A DNA stretch of 48,345 nucleotides from an uncultured Lachnospiraceae bacterium (GTDB taxonomy: Bacteria > Bacillota > Clostridia > Lachnospirales > Lachnospiraceae), in contig CATOJY010000005.1 of assembly GCA_951800685.1 (NCBI GenBank), positions 85,447-133,791 on the forward strand, written 5' to 3'. The position numbers and the translations under genes are program-made. Below, piece after piece: positions 9,833-17,777 of this stretch (positions are counted from its first letter, which is position 1; the number at the start of each line of letters is the position of its first letter). The notes under the pieces were generated by a model. The model searched no databases. It was not told the origin of the DNA and saw nothing but the letters and a program-made list of their open reading frames with translations.

Positions 9833-9860
9833 GGGCATGGATTTACTATGATCTATGCCC
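9833..9860 (+). other. Leader hairpin, possible attenuator or small RNA end
   Basis: GGGCATGGAT (9833-9842) pairs with ATCTATGCCC (9851-9860), with one G-U pair and an 8-nt loop; a T-rich stretch follows at 9862-9876. Placed 20-50 nt after the predicted transcription start. Confidence 0.4.
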
Positions 9861-10081
9861 GTTTAGATTCCTTTTTAGAATAAATATACATATGCGCCAT
9901 AGGTTTATACGGAAAGAGGGAATGCCTGTAGCGAGGCTGGGATGAATGGCATAGATACAATGGATACAGGAGTGGAATGCAGGGTCGTCAGTTTTGCATT
10001 TTGGAAAGACTTTGGTTGTCAGAAGGACGGAAAGGTGATAAAATACCACTAAGCTGCACAGAGGATGAGAAAGGGACAGAG

Positions 10082-10606
10082 ATGATGGATACTTTTATCG
10101 ATAAACTCGCACAGAAAAGAAATGCGCAGGAGATAATTAAGGCAAATATGACGGCTGAGGCTGAGCGGATGGAACAGCTAAAGAGTCAGATGAAGTCTTA
10201 TGACGAGCTGATGCAGGAGATCCGTAAGGTGAATCTGAAAACGGCCGAGAATGTATCGGAAGTCCGCAGTGTATTGAAGGAATGCATGGAGAAACTGGAT
10301 GGCATGCAGGCTGATGATGCACAGGAGACAGGCCAGGAAGGTGTGCTGGCAGAAATCAAGAGTCTTCTGGAGCAGAAATTCCAGCAGGCCGACGACTTTA
10401 TCCATAAAGAGAATGTAAGAGTTTACCGCAATGTGCAGGCAGCTCTTGTAGAAGAGCTGAATAAACAGACAGAGGAATTGAAGAACAGCCAGCCGAAGAG
10501 CAGCAATAACAGAGCGCTCCTGCCGATCTCTATTTTCATTCTTCTTGGCGTGATTGCTGATGTTGTACTGCAAATCCTATCCCTGCTTAATTTTAAATTT
10601 TTCTGA
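10082..10606 (+). CDS. Tail-anchored coiled-coil protein, unknown function
   Basis: A 174-residue protein I do not recognise. Residues 1-145 are charged, helical and heptad-like (repeated Leu/Met/Ile spacing, many Glu, Lys and Gln), so a long coiled coil is likely. A single hydrophobic segment, LLPISIFILLGVIADVVLQI, lies at about residues 149-168, with almost nothing after it, which predicts a C-tail anchor with the coiled coil in the cytoplasm. There is no signal peptide. Two adjacent ATGs (10082 and 10085) follow AAGGGA at 10071-10076; the first has six-base spacing. A flavin reductase-like gene follows 15 bp later, so they are probably cotranscribed. Confidence 0.72.
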   Translation: MMDTFIDKLAQKRNAQEIIKANMTAEAERMEQLKSQMKSYDELMQEIRKVNLKTAENVSEVRSVLKECMEKLDGMQADDAQETGQEGVLAEIKSLLEQKFQQADDFIHKENVRVYRNVQAALVEELNKQTEELKNSQPKSSNNRALLPISIFILLGVIADVVLQILSLLNFKFF

Positions 10607-10621
10607 TCGGATGGTGATGAT

Positions 10622-11272
10622 ATGAGCAGACAGGTATGGAAACCAGGCAATATGTTGTATCCTTTGCCAGCAGTGTTGGTCAGCGTTGCTGACAGGGATG
10701 GCAAAGCGAATCTGTTTACTGTGGCCTGGACAGGAACTGTATGCTCTGATCCACCCATGGTATCTATTTCAGTGAGGCCTGAGCGGTATTCTTATCATAT
10801 GATAGAGGAGACTGGAGAATTTGTTATCAATCTTACAACAGAGTCGCTGGCTCATGCTACAGACTACTGTGGGGTAAGAAGCGGCAGAGATATTGATAAA
10901 TGGGAGAAGATGAAACTGACGCAGGTACAGGGGCAGTATGTACAAGTGCCTATGGTTGCGGAGAGTCCTGTAAATCTGGAATGCCGTGTGACACAGAAAC
11001 TGGAACTGGGGACGCATCATATGTTTTTGGCCAAAGTACTGGCGGTACATGTGGAGGAGCGTTATCTGGATGAATCCGGGAGATTTCATTTAGCACAGGC
11101 AAAACCGCTGGTCTATTCTCATGGGCGTTATTTTACGACGGGCAGGGAATTAGGCACTTTTGGCTTTAGTGTTAAGAAAAGAGAAAATAAGACTAAGGTG
11201 AGAGCAGGGACAGCGGCATCTGGTGCAGAGAGGCGGAAGAAAAATAAAGGAAGGCCAGGCAGGTCAAAATAA
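10622..11272 (+). CDS. Flavin reductase-like (flavoredoxin) protein
   Basis: A 216-residue FMN-binding split-barrel protein of the flavin reductase-like domain family. The core ALLVSVADRDGKANLFTVAW-type strand (residues 15-34), the CSDPPMVSISVRP strand and the ETGEFVINL and GTHHMFLAKVLAV segments fit the FMN-binding fold, so NAD(P)H- or ferredoxin-linked electron transfer is likely, with partner unknown. The last 30 residues are an unusual lysine/arginine-rich tail (KKRENKTKVR...GRPGRSK) outside the fold; it might bind nucleic acid or simply be disordered. It starts 15 bp after the coiled-coil gene and ends at a strong terminator. Confidence 0.85.
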   Translation: MSRQVWKPGNMLYPLPAVLVSVADRDGKANLFTVAWTGTVCSDPPMVSISVRPERYSYHMIEETGEFVINLTTESLAHATDYCGVRSGRDIDKWEKMKLTQVQGQYVQVPMVAESPVNLECRVTQKLELGTHHMFLAKVLAVHVEERYLDESGRFHLAQAKPLVYSHGRYFTTGRELGTFGFSVKKRENKTKVRAGTAASGAERRKKNKGRPGRSK

Positions 11273-11296
11273 AACATAGAGTGTGTAGAGAATAGG

Positions 11297-11330
11297 AAAC
11301 GGCATCAAATCATTTGATTTGATGCCGTTT
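11297..11330. terminator. Bidirectional rho-independent terminator
   Basis: A perfect 15-bp stem (11297-11311 with 11316-11330), loop ATTT, with T-tracts on both strands, between the convergent flavin reductase-like gene and dinB. Confidence 0.93.
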
Positions 11331-11339
11331 TGAATAGAG

Positions 11340-12581
11340 TCATGATTTGTCTTTAAGAAGGCTCCCCCGGATGACCGCGTCGGCTCCATAACGTTTGCGT
11401 ATAGAGTCCAGTGCTTGTTCCAGCTGTTCCTTCTTGCGGGCGGAAGGCATTCGGGAAGAAGCAGTCTGGCCGGTTTGCGCCGCAGGAGGGCTAGTCAGGT
11501 CAAAAAGAGACAATTGTATGGGTTCTTTCTCGGAAGACAGCTTAGAGGAACGTATGCCTAGCAGACGGACCGGCGTGCCATCCCAGATCTCATCAAAAAG
11601 ACTGCAGGCAGTCTGATAGATCATATCGGTCTGACTGGTCGGTGAGAGGAGCGTGGTCTGGTGGGAAACCTTCTGGAAAGTATTGTATTTAATCTCCGTG
11701 CTGACCATACTAGCGGCCTGGCCAGAGTCACGCAGACGTCTGGCTACAGATTCTGCGAGGGATAGCAGTACCCGGTGCGCCGTATCCTTGTCCTTCGCAT
11801 CCTGGCTTAAGGTAGTGGAGTTGCCGATTCCTTTGACTTCTGCCTGTTCAGTGACAACTTCGGAATCATCAATGCCATTAGCATATTCCCATAGCAGCTG
11901 GCCGTGACTTTTCAGGTGGGCCAAAAGGATGGAGCGGTCGGTGACAGCCAGGTCACCAATCGTCAGAATTTCCAGCTTGCGCAGAGCTTCCACGCTGGAA
12001 CGGCCGCACATGAAAAGAGAGGAGAGAGGAAGGGGCCACAGCTTATGCTGGATTTCATGAGTGTACAGAGTGTGTACAAGATTAGGTTTTTTAAAGTCAG
12101 AAGCCATCTTTGCCAATACCTTGCGGTCTGATATACCTACATTCACGGTGAAGCCCAGTTTCTCAAAGACGCTGTCTTTGATCAGATGAGCAGCAGTCTC
12201 TGGAGAGGGGTACTGGTTAGCCACCGGTGTATAATCCATATAACACTCATCCACGCTCACCTGCTCAATATCGGGGCAAAAATCTGACAGAAGTGTCATA
12301 AGCTCCTGGCTTTTGCGGTGGTATAGTTCATGGTCTGGTGGTTCCAGAGTCAGAGAGGGGCACTTGCGCAGAGCGTTGACGATCGGCTCTCCAGTGACAA
12401 TCCCGTAAGCTTTGGCAGGGATCGATTTCGCCAGGACAACGCCATGCCGTTTGGCCATATCTCCGCCGATCACGGATGGGATGGTGCGAAGATCCAACGC
12501 CGTGCCATTGTGAAGTTTTTCCAGTGCGCTCCAGCTTAAGAAAGCAGAGTTGACATCTATATGAAAGAAGATTTTGTTCAT
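11340..12581 (-). CDS. dinB: DNA polymerase IV (Y-family translesion polymerase)
   Basis: A 413-residue error-prone polymerase that bypasses DNA lesions. The palm motifs FFHIDVNSAFLSW (first catalytic Asp) and QVSVDECYMDYT (catalytic Asp-Glu) are intact, followed by the helix-hairpin-helix thumb region LRKLEILTIGDLA and the little-finger domain. The usual C-terminal clamp-binding peptide may be QLSLFDL, near residue 378. The start at 12581 (MNKIFFHIDVNSAF) matches the family. An AGGAGG site lies 17 bases upstream of it, farther than normal, with no ATG, GTG or TTG start at a better distance; the alternative ATG at 12638 lies before that site and adds 19 unlikely residues. Confidence 0.95.
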   Translation of the reverse strand: MNKIFFHIDVNSAFLSWSALEKLHNGTALDLRTIPSVIGGDMAKRHGVVLAKSIPAKAYGIVTGEPIVNALRKCPSLTLEPPDHELYHRKSQELMTLLSDFCPDIEQVSVDECYMDYTPVANQYPSPETAAHLIKDSVFEKLGFTVNVGISDRKVLAKMASDFKKPNLVHTLYTHEIQHKLWPLPLSSLFMCGRSSVEALRKLEILTIGDLAVTDRSILLAHLKSHGQLLWEYANGIDDSEVVTEQAEVKGIGNSTTLSQDAKDKDTAHRVLLSLAESVARRLRDSGQAASMVSTEIKYNTFQKVSHQTTLLSPTSQTDMIYQTACSLFDEIWDGTPVRLLGIRSSKLSSEKEPIQLSLFDLTSPPAAQTGQTASSRMPSARKKEQLEQALDSIRKRYGADAVIRGSLLKDKS

Positions 12582-12626
12582 AGGCTTGCGTGTGTATGCC
12601 TCCTTCCTGACCAGGTTATCATTTAT

Positions 12627-12655
12627 AGTATAACACATAGAAAAGAAGATGTCTC
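12627..12655 (-). promoter_or_regulatory. Candidate promoter for dinB
   Basis: Minus strand: GAGACA (12650-12655), 17-nt spacer, TATACT (12627-12632). The start point would fall near 12620, giving a 40-nt leader. No clear LexA box (GAACNNNNGTTC) was seen here. Confidence 0.45.
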
Positions 12656-12766
12656 GCAGAACCGAACATTTGTACGCTTATGCGCAGCGGGCAGCAGATA
12701 CGGCAGACAAGCAGTCTGTGTGGCCGTGGTATTAGAGAAGGATGGAAAACATGGTTTGCATAGTTC

Positions 12767-12795
12767 TTTACTTTTCAGGGAAATACTGTTAGAAT
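12767..12795 (+). promoter_or_regulatory. Candidate promoter for the M23 endopeptidase
   Basis: TTTACT (12767-12772), 17-nt spacer, TAGAAT (12790-12795), about 50 bp before the start codon. Confidence 0.6.
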
Positions 12796-12850
12796 ATAAA
12801 ATGTTACGTATTTGTTACAAAATCGACAGAGATATTTCGGAACGGATAAA

Positions 12851-14437
12851 ATGATGAAAATGATCAGCAGACATTATAAAAAAATGAAAATTGCATATAT
12901 TAAGGTTGCGGTGTTTGTGAGCCTTGTCAGTATCTTCTTTCTGCCAACTTACCAGAAAATGGAGAGTACGGGTGATAATATCTTCACGGTGTATTTGAAT
13001 GATACGCAGGTGGGGATTGTGGAAAGTCCTGAGGATGTGGACCGGTGTCTGATCGCTGCCCGCAGGAGGCTGGCGGGGACAAGCGATGAGCTTGTGCTGG
13101 CAGACAGTGAACTGCGTTATGAGGGAAGCGAGGTGCTGTGGGGGAAAATAGACGATCTGAAATCTATAACGGCTAACATGACAGAGGTGCTCAAGAAGAG
13201 TGTCAAGGAGACATTAAACCGCTCTTATACAGTTAAGATTAATGAGTACACTGTGAATCTTGCCAGCACGGAGGAAGTGCTTGCCCTGCTGCAGGCATCT
13301 ATCAACAGGTACGATGGGGACAATGAGTATTATGTGGACCTGGTTCTGGACGGCAACAGGGAATTGAATGTGTTGACGACGCAGATTTGTTCTACGAAGG
13401 AGCAGCAGGAGGAAGAGGAGGCGGCAGAGGAAGTTATGTCCAGCGCAGGGATCGATGCGGCATTGGATGAGATCTTTGCAGATGTTGAGCCGGCGAAAGA
13501 GAAGGATTTTGCCGATTATGAATTGGGCTTAATGTCACTTACATTCGGGGATACCGTGGAAGTGGTAGAATCGTATCTGCAGGATTATGAGCTGACTTCT
13601 CTGGAGAATGCGATCGAAGAGGTGACCAAAGACCAGGAAAAAGAGCAGATTTATGAGGTGGTATCGGGGGATACCCTGTCCCAGATTGCACTGAAGAATG
13701 AGATTCCGCTGGAAGATCTGATCGCAATGAATGAGACGATAGAAAATGAGAATTCCATGATACGTGTAGGGGACGAGCTGATCGTCACAGTTCCTGAGCC
13801 GGAATTATCCGTGGAACGCATGGAAGAAGTTTACTATGAGGAAGATTATGAGGCGGAGATTGTTTATGTGGATAATGATGACTGGTATACGACCCAGACA
13901 CAGACGCTGCAGGAACCGTCTGCAGGACATCGTATCGTAGTAGCTAATGTCTCCTACCGTAATCAGGAGGAGACAGGCAGGGAAATTCTGAAAGAAGAGA
14001 TCACTTATGAGGCAGTACCCAAGATTGTGGAACGAGGCACGAAGATTCCGCCCACATATATTAAGCCAATCTCCGGCGGACGGCAGAGTTCTGGTTTCGG
14101 CAGAAGGAAGGCGCCTACCAGAGGAGCCAGCAGCTATCACAAGGGAATCGACTGGGCTACGCCGACAGGTACTGCAGTGATGGCGTCCTCTGCAGGAACA
14201 GTTGCCAAGGCTGGATGGGGAAGCGGCTATGGTTATGTGGTCTACATTAACCATGCAGACGGCAGGCAGACCAGATACGGGCATTTGAGCAAGGTGCTGG
14301 TATCGCCTGGCCAGACAGTCGCCCAGGGACAGAAGATTGCACTGAGCGGTAACACAGGCGTCAGCACGGGACCGCATGTGCATTTCGAGATCCTAATCGG
14401 TGGTTCCCAGGTTAATCCACTCAATTATTTAAATTGA
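12851..14437 (+). CDS. Cell-wall endopeptidase with LysM, G5 and M23 domains
   Basis: A 528-residue exported wall hydrolase. An N-terminal membrane anchor (about residues 16-35) is followed by a region of about 230 acidic residues, a LysM peptidoglycan-binding domain (YEVVSGDTLSQIA, residues 268-315), a G5-like domain (about 318-405) and an M23/LytM peptidase domain. Zinc ligands are complete: H430 and D434 in HKGID, and H509-V-H511 in GPHVHFE. It should cut peptide cross-bridges in the wall during growth, division or sporulation. The start at 12851 has only a weak site (GGA at 12840s); the earlier ATG at 12812 has none. It is read away from dinB, with its own promoter. Confidence 0.92.
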   Translation: MMKMISRHYKKMKIAYIKVAVFVSLVSIFFLPTYQKMESTGDNIFTVYLNDTQVGIVESPEDVDRCLIAARRRLAGTSDELVLADSELRYEGSEVLWGKIDDLKSITANMTEVLKKSVKETLNRSYTVKINEYTVNLASTEEVLALLQASINRYDGDNEYYVDLVLDGNRELNVLTTQICSTKEQQEEEEAAEEVMSSAGIDAALDEIFADVEPAKEKDFADYELGLMSLTFGDTVEVVESYLQDYELTSLENAIEEVTKDQEKEQIYEVVSGDTLSQIALKNEIPLEDLIAMNETIENENSMIRVGDELIVTVPEPELSVERMEEVYYEEDYEAEIVYVDNDDWYTTQTQTLQEPSAGHRIVVANVSYRNQEETGREILKEEITYEAVPKIVERGTKIPPTYIKPISGGRQSSGFGRRKAPTRGASSYHKGIDWATPTGTAVMASSAGTVAKAGWGSGYGYVVYINHADGRQTRYGHLSKVLVSPGQTVAQGQKIALSGNTGVSTGPHVHFEILIGGSQVNPLNYLN

Positions 14438-14506
14438 TGCGGATTAATTTTAAGAATACGATAGCCTGGGAGGACGTGCCCTGTATGTTTATGTTGAATC
14501 TGCCCA

Positions 14507-14534
14507 TTTACAAATGTGTAAATTATGGTATACT
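14507..14534 (+). promoter_or_regulatory. Promoter for murA with overlapping inverted repeat
   Basis: TTTACA (14507-14512), 16-nt spacer, TATACT (14529-14534), with an extended TGG before the -10. The -35 is half of an inverted repeat TTTACA-AATG-TGTAAA (14507-14522), a plausible operator. Leader of about 135 nt. Confidence 0.6.
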
Positions 14535-14677
14535 GATAATTAATTGCTGTAAGATTTTTTTATAAAAATTTAAGAATTTATGGCATAGAAGAACATGAGT
14601 TTTTAATGCCCAGAGAACTGGACACAGGTTTTTAGATTATTCAGATTATATTTCGTTTATCATACAGGGGACTATTT

Positions 14678-15970
14678 ATGGAACAATATGCGATTAAAGG
14701 TGGAAATCCGTTAGTCGGCGAGGTGGAGATTGGCGGCGCTAAGAATGCAGCGCTGGCTATCCTTGCTGCTGCCATTATGACGGATGAGACCGTTGTGATA
14801 GAGAATATACCAGATGTCAGGGACACCAATGTGTTGATGCAGGCAATGGAGAGCATTGGGGTTATTATTCACAGAATTGACCGTCATACGGTTAAGATCA
14901 ACGCATCCCAGATCAATGATCTGGTCATTGAAGACGATTATATTAAGAAGATTAGGGCATCCTACTATCTTTTGGGTGCATTGTTAGGAAAATACAGAAA
15001 GGCTGAGGTGGCGCTTCCAGGCGGCTGTAATATAGGGCTTCGGCCGATTGACCAGCACATCAAGGGGTTCCGTGCCTTAGGTGCTGATGTGAGGATTGAG
15101 CATGGACTGATCATCACAGAGACCAGGCAGTTACGGGGAAATCATATCTATATGGACGTTGTGTCGGTAGGTGCAACGATGAATGTGATGATGGCGGCGG
15201 TTATGGCGGATGGACAAACTGTGATTGAGAACGCAGCGAAAGAACCGCATGTGGTAGATCTTGCGAACTTTCTCAACAGTATGGGCGCTAACATCAAGGG
15301 TGCTGGTACAGATGTTGTGAAGATCAGAGGGGTGTCGAAATTACATGGCACGGAATATGGGATCATCCCTGACCAGATTGAGGCAGGTACCTTTATGTTT
15401 GCGGCAGCGGTGACGAAAGGTGATGTGACAGTCAAGAACGTGATCCCTAAGCATCTGGAATCGATCAGCGCGAAGCTGTTGGAGATTGGATGCGAGGTGG
15501 AGGAGTCTGACGATGCGGTGCGTGTGGTGGCTTCGAAACCGCTGGGACATACCCATGTTAAGACGCTTCCTTATCCGGGTTTTCCTACAGACATGCAGCC
15601 CCAGATTACGGTTACGCTGGGCTTGTCTGCGGGGACAAGCATTGTAACGGAGAGTATCTTCGAGAACCGTTTTAAATATGTAGACGAGCTGACCCGTATG
15701 GGTGCAAATATTAAAGTAGAAGGTAATACGGCGATTATCGATGGTGTAGGTAAGTATACTGGTGCGAGTATTACGGCGCCCGATTTAAGAGCGGGAGCTG
15801 CGTTGGTCATTGCGGGACTTTCTGCAGATGGGATCACGACGATCGATGACATTAAGTATATTGAGCGTGGTTATGAGGATTTTCATTTGAAGCTGCAAGG
15901 CTTGGGTGCACAGATTGACAAGATTGCTACAGACAGGGAACTGCAGAAGTTTAAATTGAAAGTAGGATGA
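14678..15970 (+). CDS. murA: UDP-N-acetylglucosamine 1-carboxyvinyltransferase
   Basis: A 430-residue cytoplasmic enzyme that transfers enolpyruvate from PEP to UDP-GlcNAc, the first committed step of peptidoglycan synthesis. The start GNPLVGEVEIGGAKNAALA and the active-site loop LPGGCNIGLRPIDQHIKGFRALGA are diagnostic; the catalytic cysteine (residue about 116) is present, so fosfomycin sensitivity is expected at this site. Length is normal. AGGGG precedes the ATG at 14678. Its own promoter precedes it, and a separate promoter and riboswitch begin right after its stop, so it appears to be monocistronic, although no terminator is obvious after it. Many Firmicutes have two MurA paralogues; which one this is cannot be told. 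Confidence 0.97.
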   Translation: MEQYAIKGGNPLVGEVEIGGAKNAALAILAAAIMTDETVVIENIPDVRDTNVLMQAMESIGVIIHRIDRHTVKINASQINDLVIEDDYIKKIRASYYLLGALLGKYRKAEVALPGGCNIGLRPIDQHIKGFRALGADVRIEHGLIITETRQLRGNHIYMDVVSVGATMNVMMAAVMADGQTVIENAAKEPHVVDLANFLNSMGANIKGAGTDVVKIRGVSKLHGTEYGIIPDQIEAGTFMFAAAVTKGDVTVKNVIPKHLESISAKLLEIGCEVEESDDAVRVVASKPLGHTHVKTLPYPGFPTDMQPQITVTLGLSAGTSIVTESIFENRFKYVDELTRMGANIKVEGNTAIIDGVGKYTGASITAPDLRAGAALVIAGLSADGITTIDDIKYIERGYEDFHLKLQGLGAQIDKIATDRELQKFKLKVG

Positions 15971-15989
15971 AATTCACGTAGATTTCCTG

Positions 15990-16018
15990 TTGACAGAAGT
16001 TGTGGCAGGGTGTATGGT
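15990..16018 (+). promoter_or_regulatory. Promoter of the SAM-I riboswitch/metK transcript
   Basis: Perfect -35 TTGACA (15990-15995), 17-nt spacer, TATGGT (16013-16018), about 50 bp before the riboswitch P1 helix. Confidence 0.65.
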
Positions 16019-16066
16019 ATCTACAGATAGATTACAATTAAATAGTTCTTTTGAACGATGAAAGTT

Positions 16067-16182
16067 TCTCTTATTCAGAGTGGTGGAGATACATAGGATC
16101 TGTGAAGCCACGGCAACCCCTGGAAAGGAAGGTGCCAGCCTGAGCGAAAGTACTGTCGTAAGACAGATCGAACAATAAGAGG
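16067..16182 (+). ncRNA. SAM-I (S-box) riboswitch aptamer
   Basis: All conserved S-box blocks are seen in order: the P1 5' strand CTCTTATTC followed by CAGAGTGG and GGAGA, then GATCTGTGAAGCCACGGCAACC, AGGTGCCA, and the 3' strand of P1 with AATAAGAG. Bound S-adenosylmethionine stabilises P1. The 3' strand of P1, AATAAGAGG (16174-16182), can alternatively pair with CCGCTTATT (16205-16213), the 5' half of the terminator, with one mismatch; that is the antiterminator. So high SAM should stop transcription before metK and low SAM should allow it. Confidence 0.96.
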
Positions 16183-16203
16183 ATTTGATGAATGACTGTC
16201 AGG

Positions 16204-16231
16204 TCCGCTTATTTCGGTAAGCGGATTTTTT
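16204..16231 (+). terminator. SAM-controlled intrinsic terminator of metK leader
   Basis: TCCGCTTA (16204-16211) pairs with TAAGCGGA (16218-16225), six-nt loop, then six T residues. It is the expression platform of the SAM-I riboswitch. Confidence 0.93.
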
Positions 16232-16375
16232 CTTTCATAAGTAAGAATTCCTTAGGAAAGAAAAGTGATGTACAGGAGCAGTGGGGCAGCGGGAACAAAG
16301 AAGGGCTGCCGCCGATTCTGTGTATACATACACATAGACATAGCACAACTAAAGAGCAGAAAAGGAGAAAGAAGA

Positions 16376-17563
16376 ATGGAAAAGAGATTATTTACCTCAG
16401 AATCAGTGACAGAAGGACATCCTGATAAAGTCTGTGATGCCATCTCAGATGCGATTTTGGACGCCTGCATGGAAAAGGATCCCATGAGCCGCGTTGCCTG
16501 TGAGACAGCAGTGTGTACGGGATTTGTCCTGGTGACAGGAGAAATCACCACAAACGCTTATGTAGATATGGCTAAGATTGCACGTGATACTGTGAAGGAG
16601 ATCGGCTATACAAAGTCCGAGTATGGTTTCGATGGCAATACTTGTGCAGTGCTGGTAGCAATCGACGAACAGTCTGCAGATATCGCTATGGGCGTAGATA
16701 AAGCGCTGGAAGCCAAAGAGAACAAGATGTCTGATGAAGAGATCGAGGCGATTGGTGCAGGGGATCAGGGTATGATGTTCGGTTATGCCACCAATGAGAC
16801 AGAAGAGTATATGCCTTATCCGATCTCATTGGCCCACAAATTGGCGCTGCAGCTCACTAAAGTGCGAAAAGACGGTACTTTAAAGTATTTAAGACCAGAT
16901 GGCAAGAGTCAGGTATCTGTAGAATATGATGAGAAGGGCAAGCCGGTAAGACTGGAAGCGGTTGTACTTTCCACACAGCATGATGAGGATGTGACGCAGG
17001 AACAGATTCATGAAGACATCAAGAAGTATGTTTTTGATCCGGTACTGCCGGAAGAACTGATCGATGCCGATACGAAGTTTTTCATCAATCCAACAGGACG
17101 TTTTGTGATTGGAGGACCGCATGGAGATGCTGGTCTGACGGGACGTAAGATTATCGTAGATACCTATGGCGGTTATGCACGTCACGGCGGCGGCGCTTTT
17201 TCCGGTAAGGACTGCACGAAGGTAGACCGTTCGGCGGCTTATGCGGCACGGTATGTGGCCAAGAACATTGTGGCAGCAGGACTTGCTGACAAGTGTGAGA
17301 TCCAGTTGTCTTATGCGATCGGTGTGGCACAGCCTACTTCGGTCATGGTGGATACGTTCGGAACAGGGAAAGTGACGGATGAGAAGCTGGTTGACGTTAT
17401 CCGTGAGAATTTTGATCTTCGTCCGGCAGGTATTATCAAGATGCTTGACCTGCGCCGTCCGATTTACAAACAGACAGCAGCGTATGGTCATTTTGGGCGT
17501 AACGATTTGGATCTTCCTTGGGAGAAGTTAGATAAGGCAGATGAGCTGAAGAAATATCTTTAA
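16376..17563 (+). CDS. metK: S-adenosylmethionine synthetase
   Basis: A 395-residue enzyme making S-adenosylmethionine from methionine and ATP. Signature motifs include [21 protein letters not shown] (residues 5-25, with the catalytic His and Asp), [12 protein letters not shown], the phosphate loop [21 protein letters not shown] and the AYGHFGR C-terminal motif. Length and order are normal. AGGAG (16363-16367) sets the start at 16376; the longer frame from 16265 overlaps the leader. It lies directly downstream of a SAM-I riboswitch and terminator, so it is under feedback control by its product, and ends at a terminator hairpin. Confidence 0.98.
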   Translation: MEKRLFTSESVTEGHPDKVCDAISDAILDACMEKDPMSRVACETAVCTGFVLVTGEITTNAYVDMAKIARDTVKEIGYTKSEYGFDGNTCAVLVAIDEQSADIAMGVDKALEAKENKMSDEEIEAIGAGDQGMMFGYATNETEEYMPYPISLAHKLALQLTKVRKDGTLKYLRPDGKSQVSVEYDEKGKPVRLEAVVLSTQHDEDVTQEQIHEDIKKYVFDPVLPEELIDADTKFFINPTGRFVIGGPHGDAGLTGRKIIVDTYGGYARHGGGAFSGKDCTKVDRSAAYAARYVAKNIVAAGLADKCEIQLSYAIGVAQPTSVMVDTFGTGKVTDEKLVDVIRENFDLRPAGIIKMLDLRRPIYKQTAAYGHFGRNDLDLPWEKLDKADELKKYL

Positions 17564-17581
17564 AAGAAGAGACAGCATTAT

Positions 17582-17632
17582 AAAAGGCGGTGGTTCCTAA
17601 TCCCTTTGGGGAGAAGGGATCACCGCCTTTTT
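17582..17632 (+). terminator. Rho-independent terminator of metK
   Basis: AAAAGGCGGTG (17582-17592) pairs with CACCGCCTTTT (17621-17631) with an inner ATCCC/GGGAT stem; a T-run of five closes it. Confidence 0.88.
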
Positions 17633-17654
17633 GCGGTTTATGGAAATTAAAGGA

Positions 17655-17682
17655 TTACGCAGATTCAAGTTTGTGATAAAAT
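17655..17682 (+). promoter_or_regulatory. Candidate promoter for dnaE
   Basis: TTACGC (17655-17660), 16-nt spacer, TAAAAT (17677-17682), preceded by TGA that forms an extended -10 (TGATAAAAT). Confidence 0.5.
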
Positions 17683-17777
17683 AGAAAAAGAACAGTTTTG
17701 GCAGCAATGCGATTTACGTGAGTGAGTGCTGGAATAACTGCAGTAATGGAAATGAGCAGGAAGAGAGGTTTCCTAAT

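Larger units (their letters stand above)
9562..10081 (+). other. Non-coding stretch with hairpins and a promoter
   Basis: No convincing gene in 520 bp. It holds a GC-rich hairpin at 9597-9622 (GCCCAAG/CTTGGGC plus GCC/GGC, poor T-run, probably the end of trhA), an AT-rich block, a promoter at 9780-9808, and a 10-bp stem at 9833-9860 in the resulting leader. A 67-codon minus-strand frame here has no ribosome site and I did not call it. Confidence 0.6.

Noticed and set aside
12581..12670. LexA (SOS) box upstream of dinB
   Set aside because: No GAACNNNNGTTC-type palindrome could be found in the dinB promoter region.
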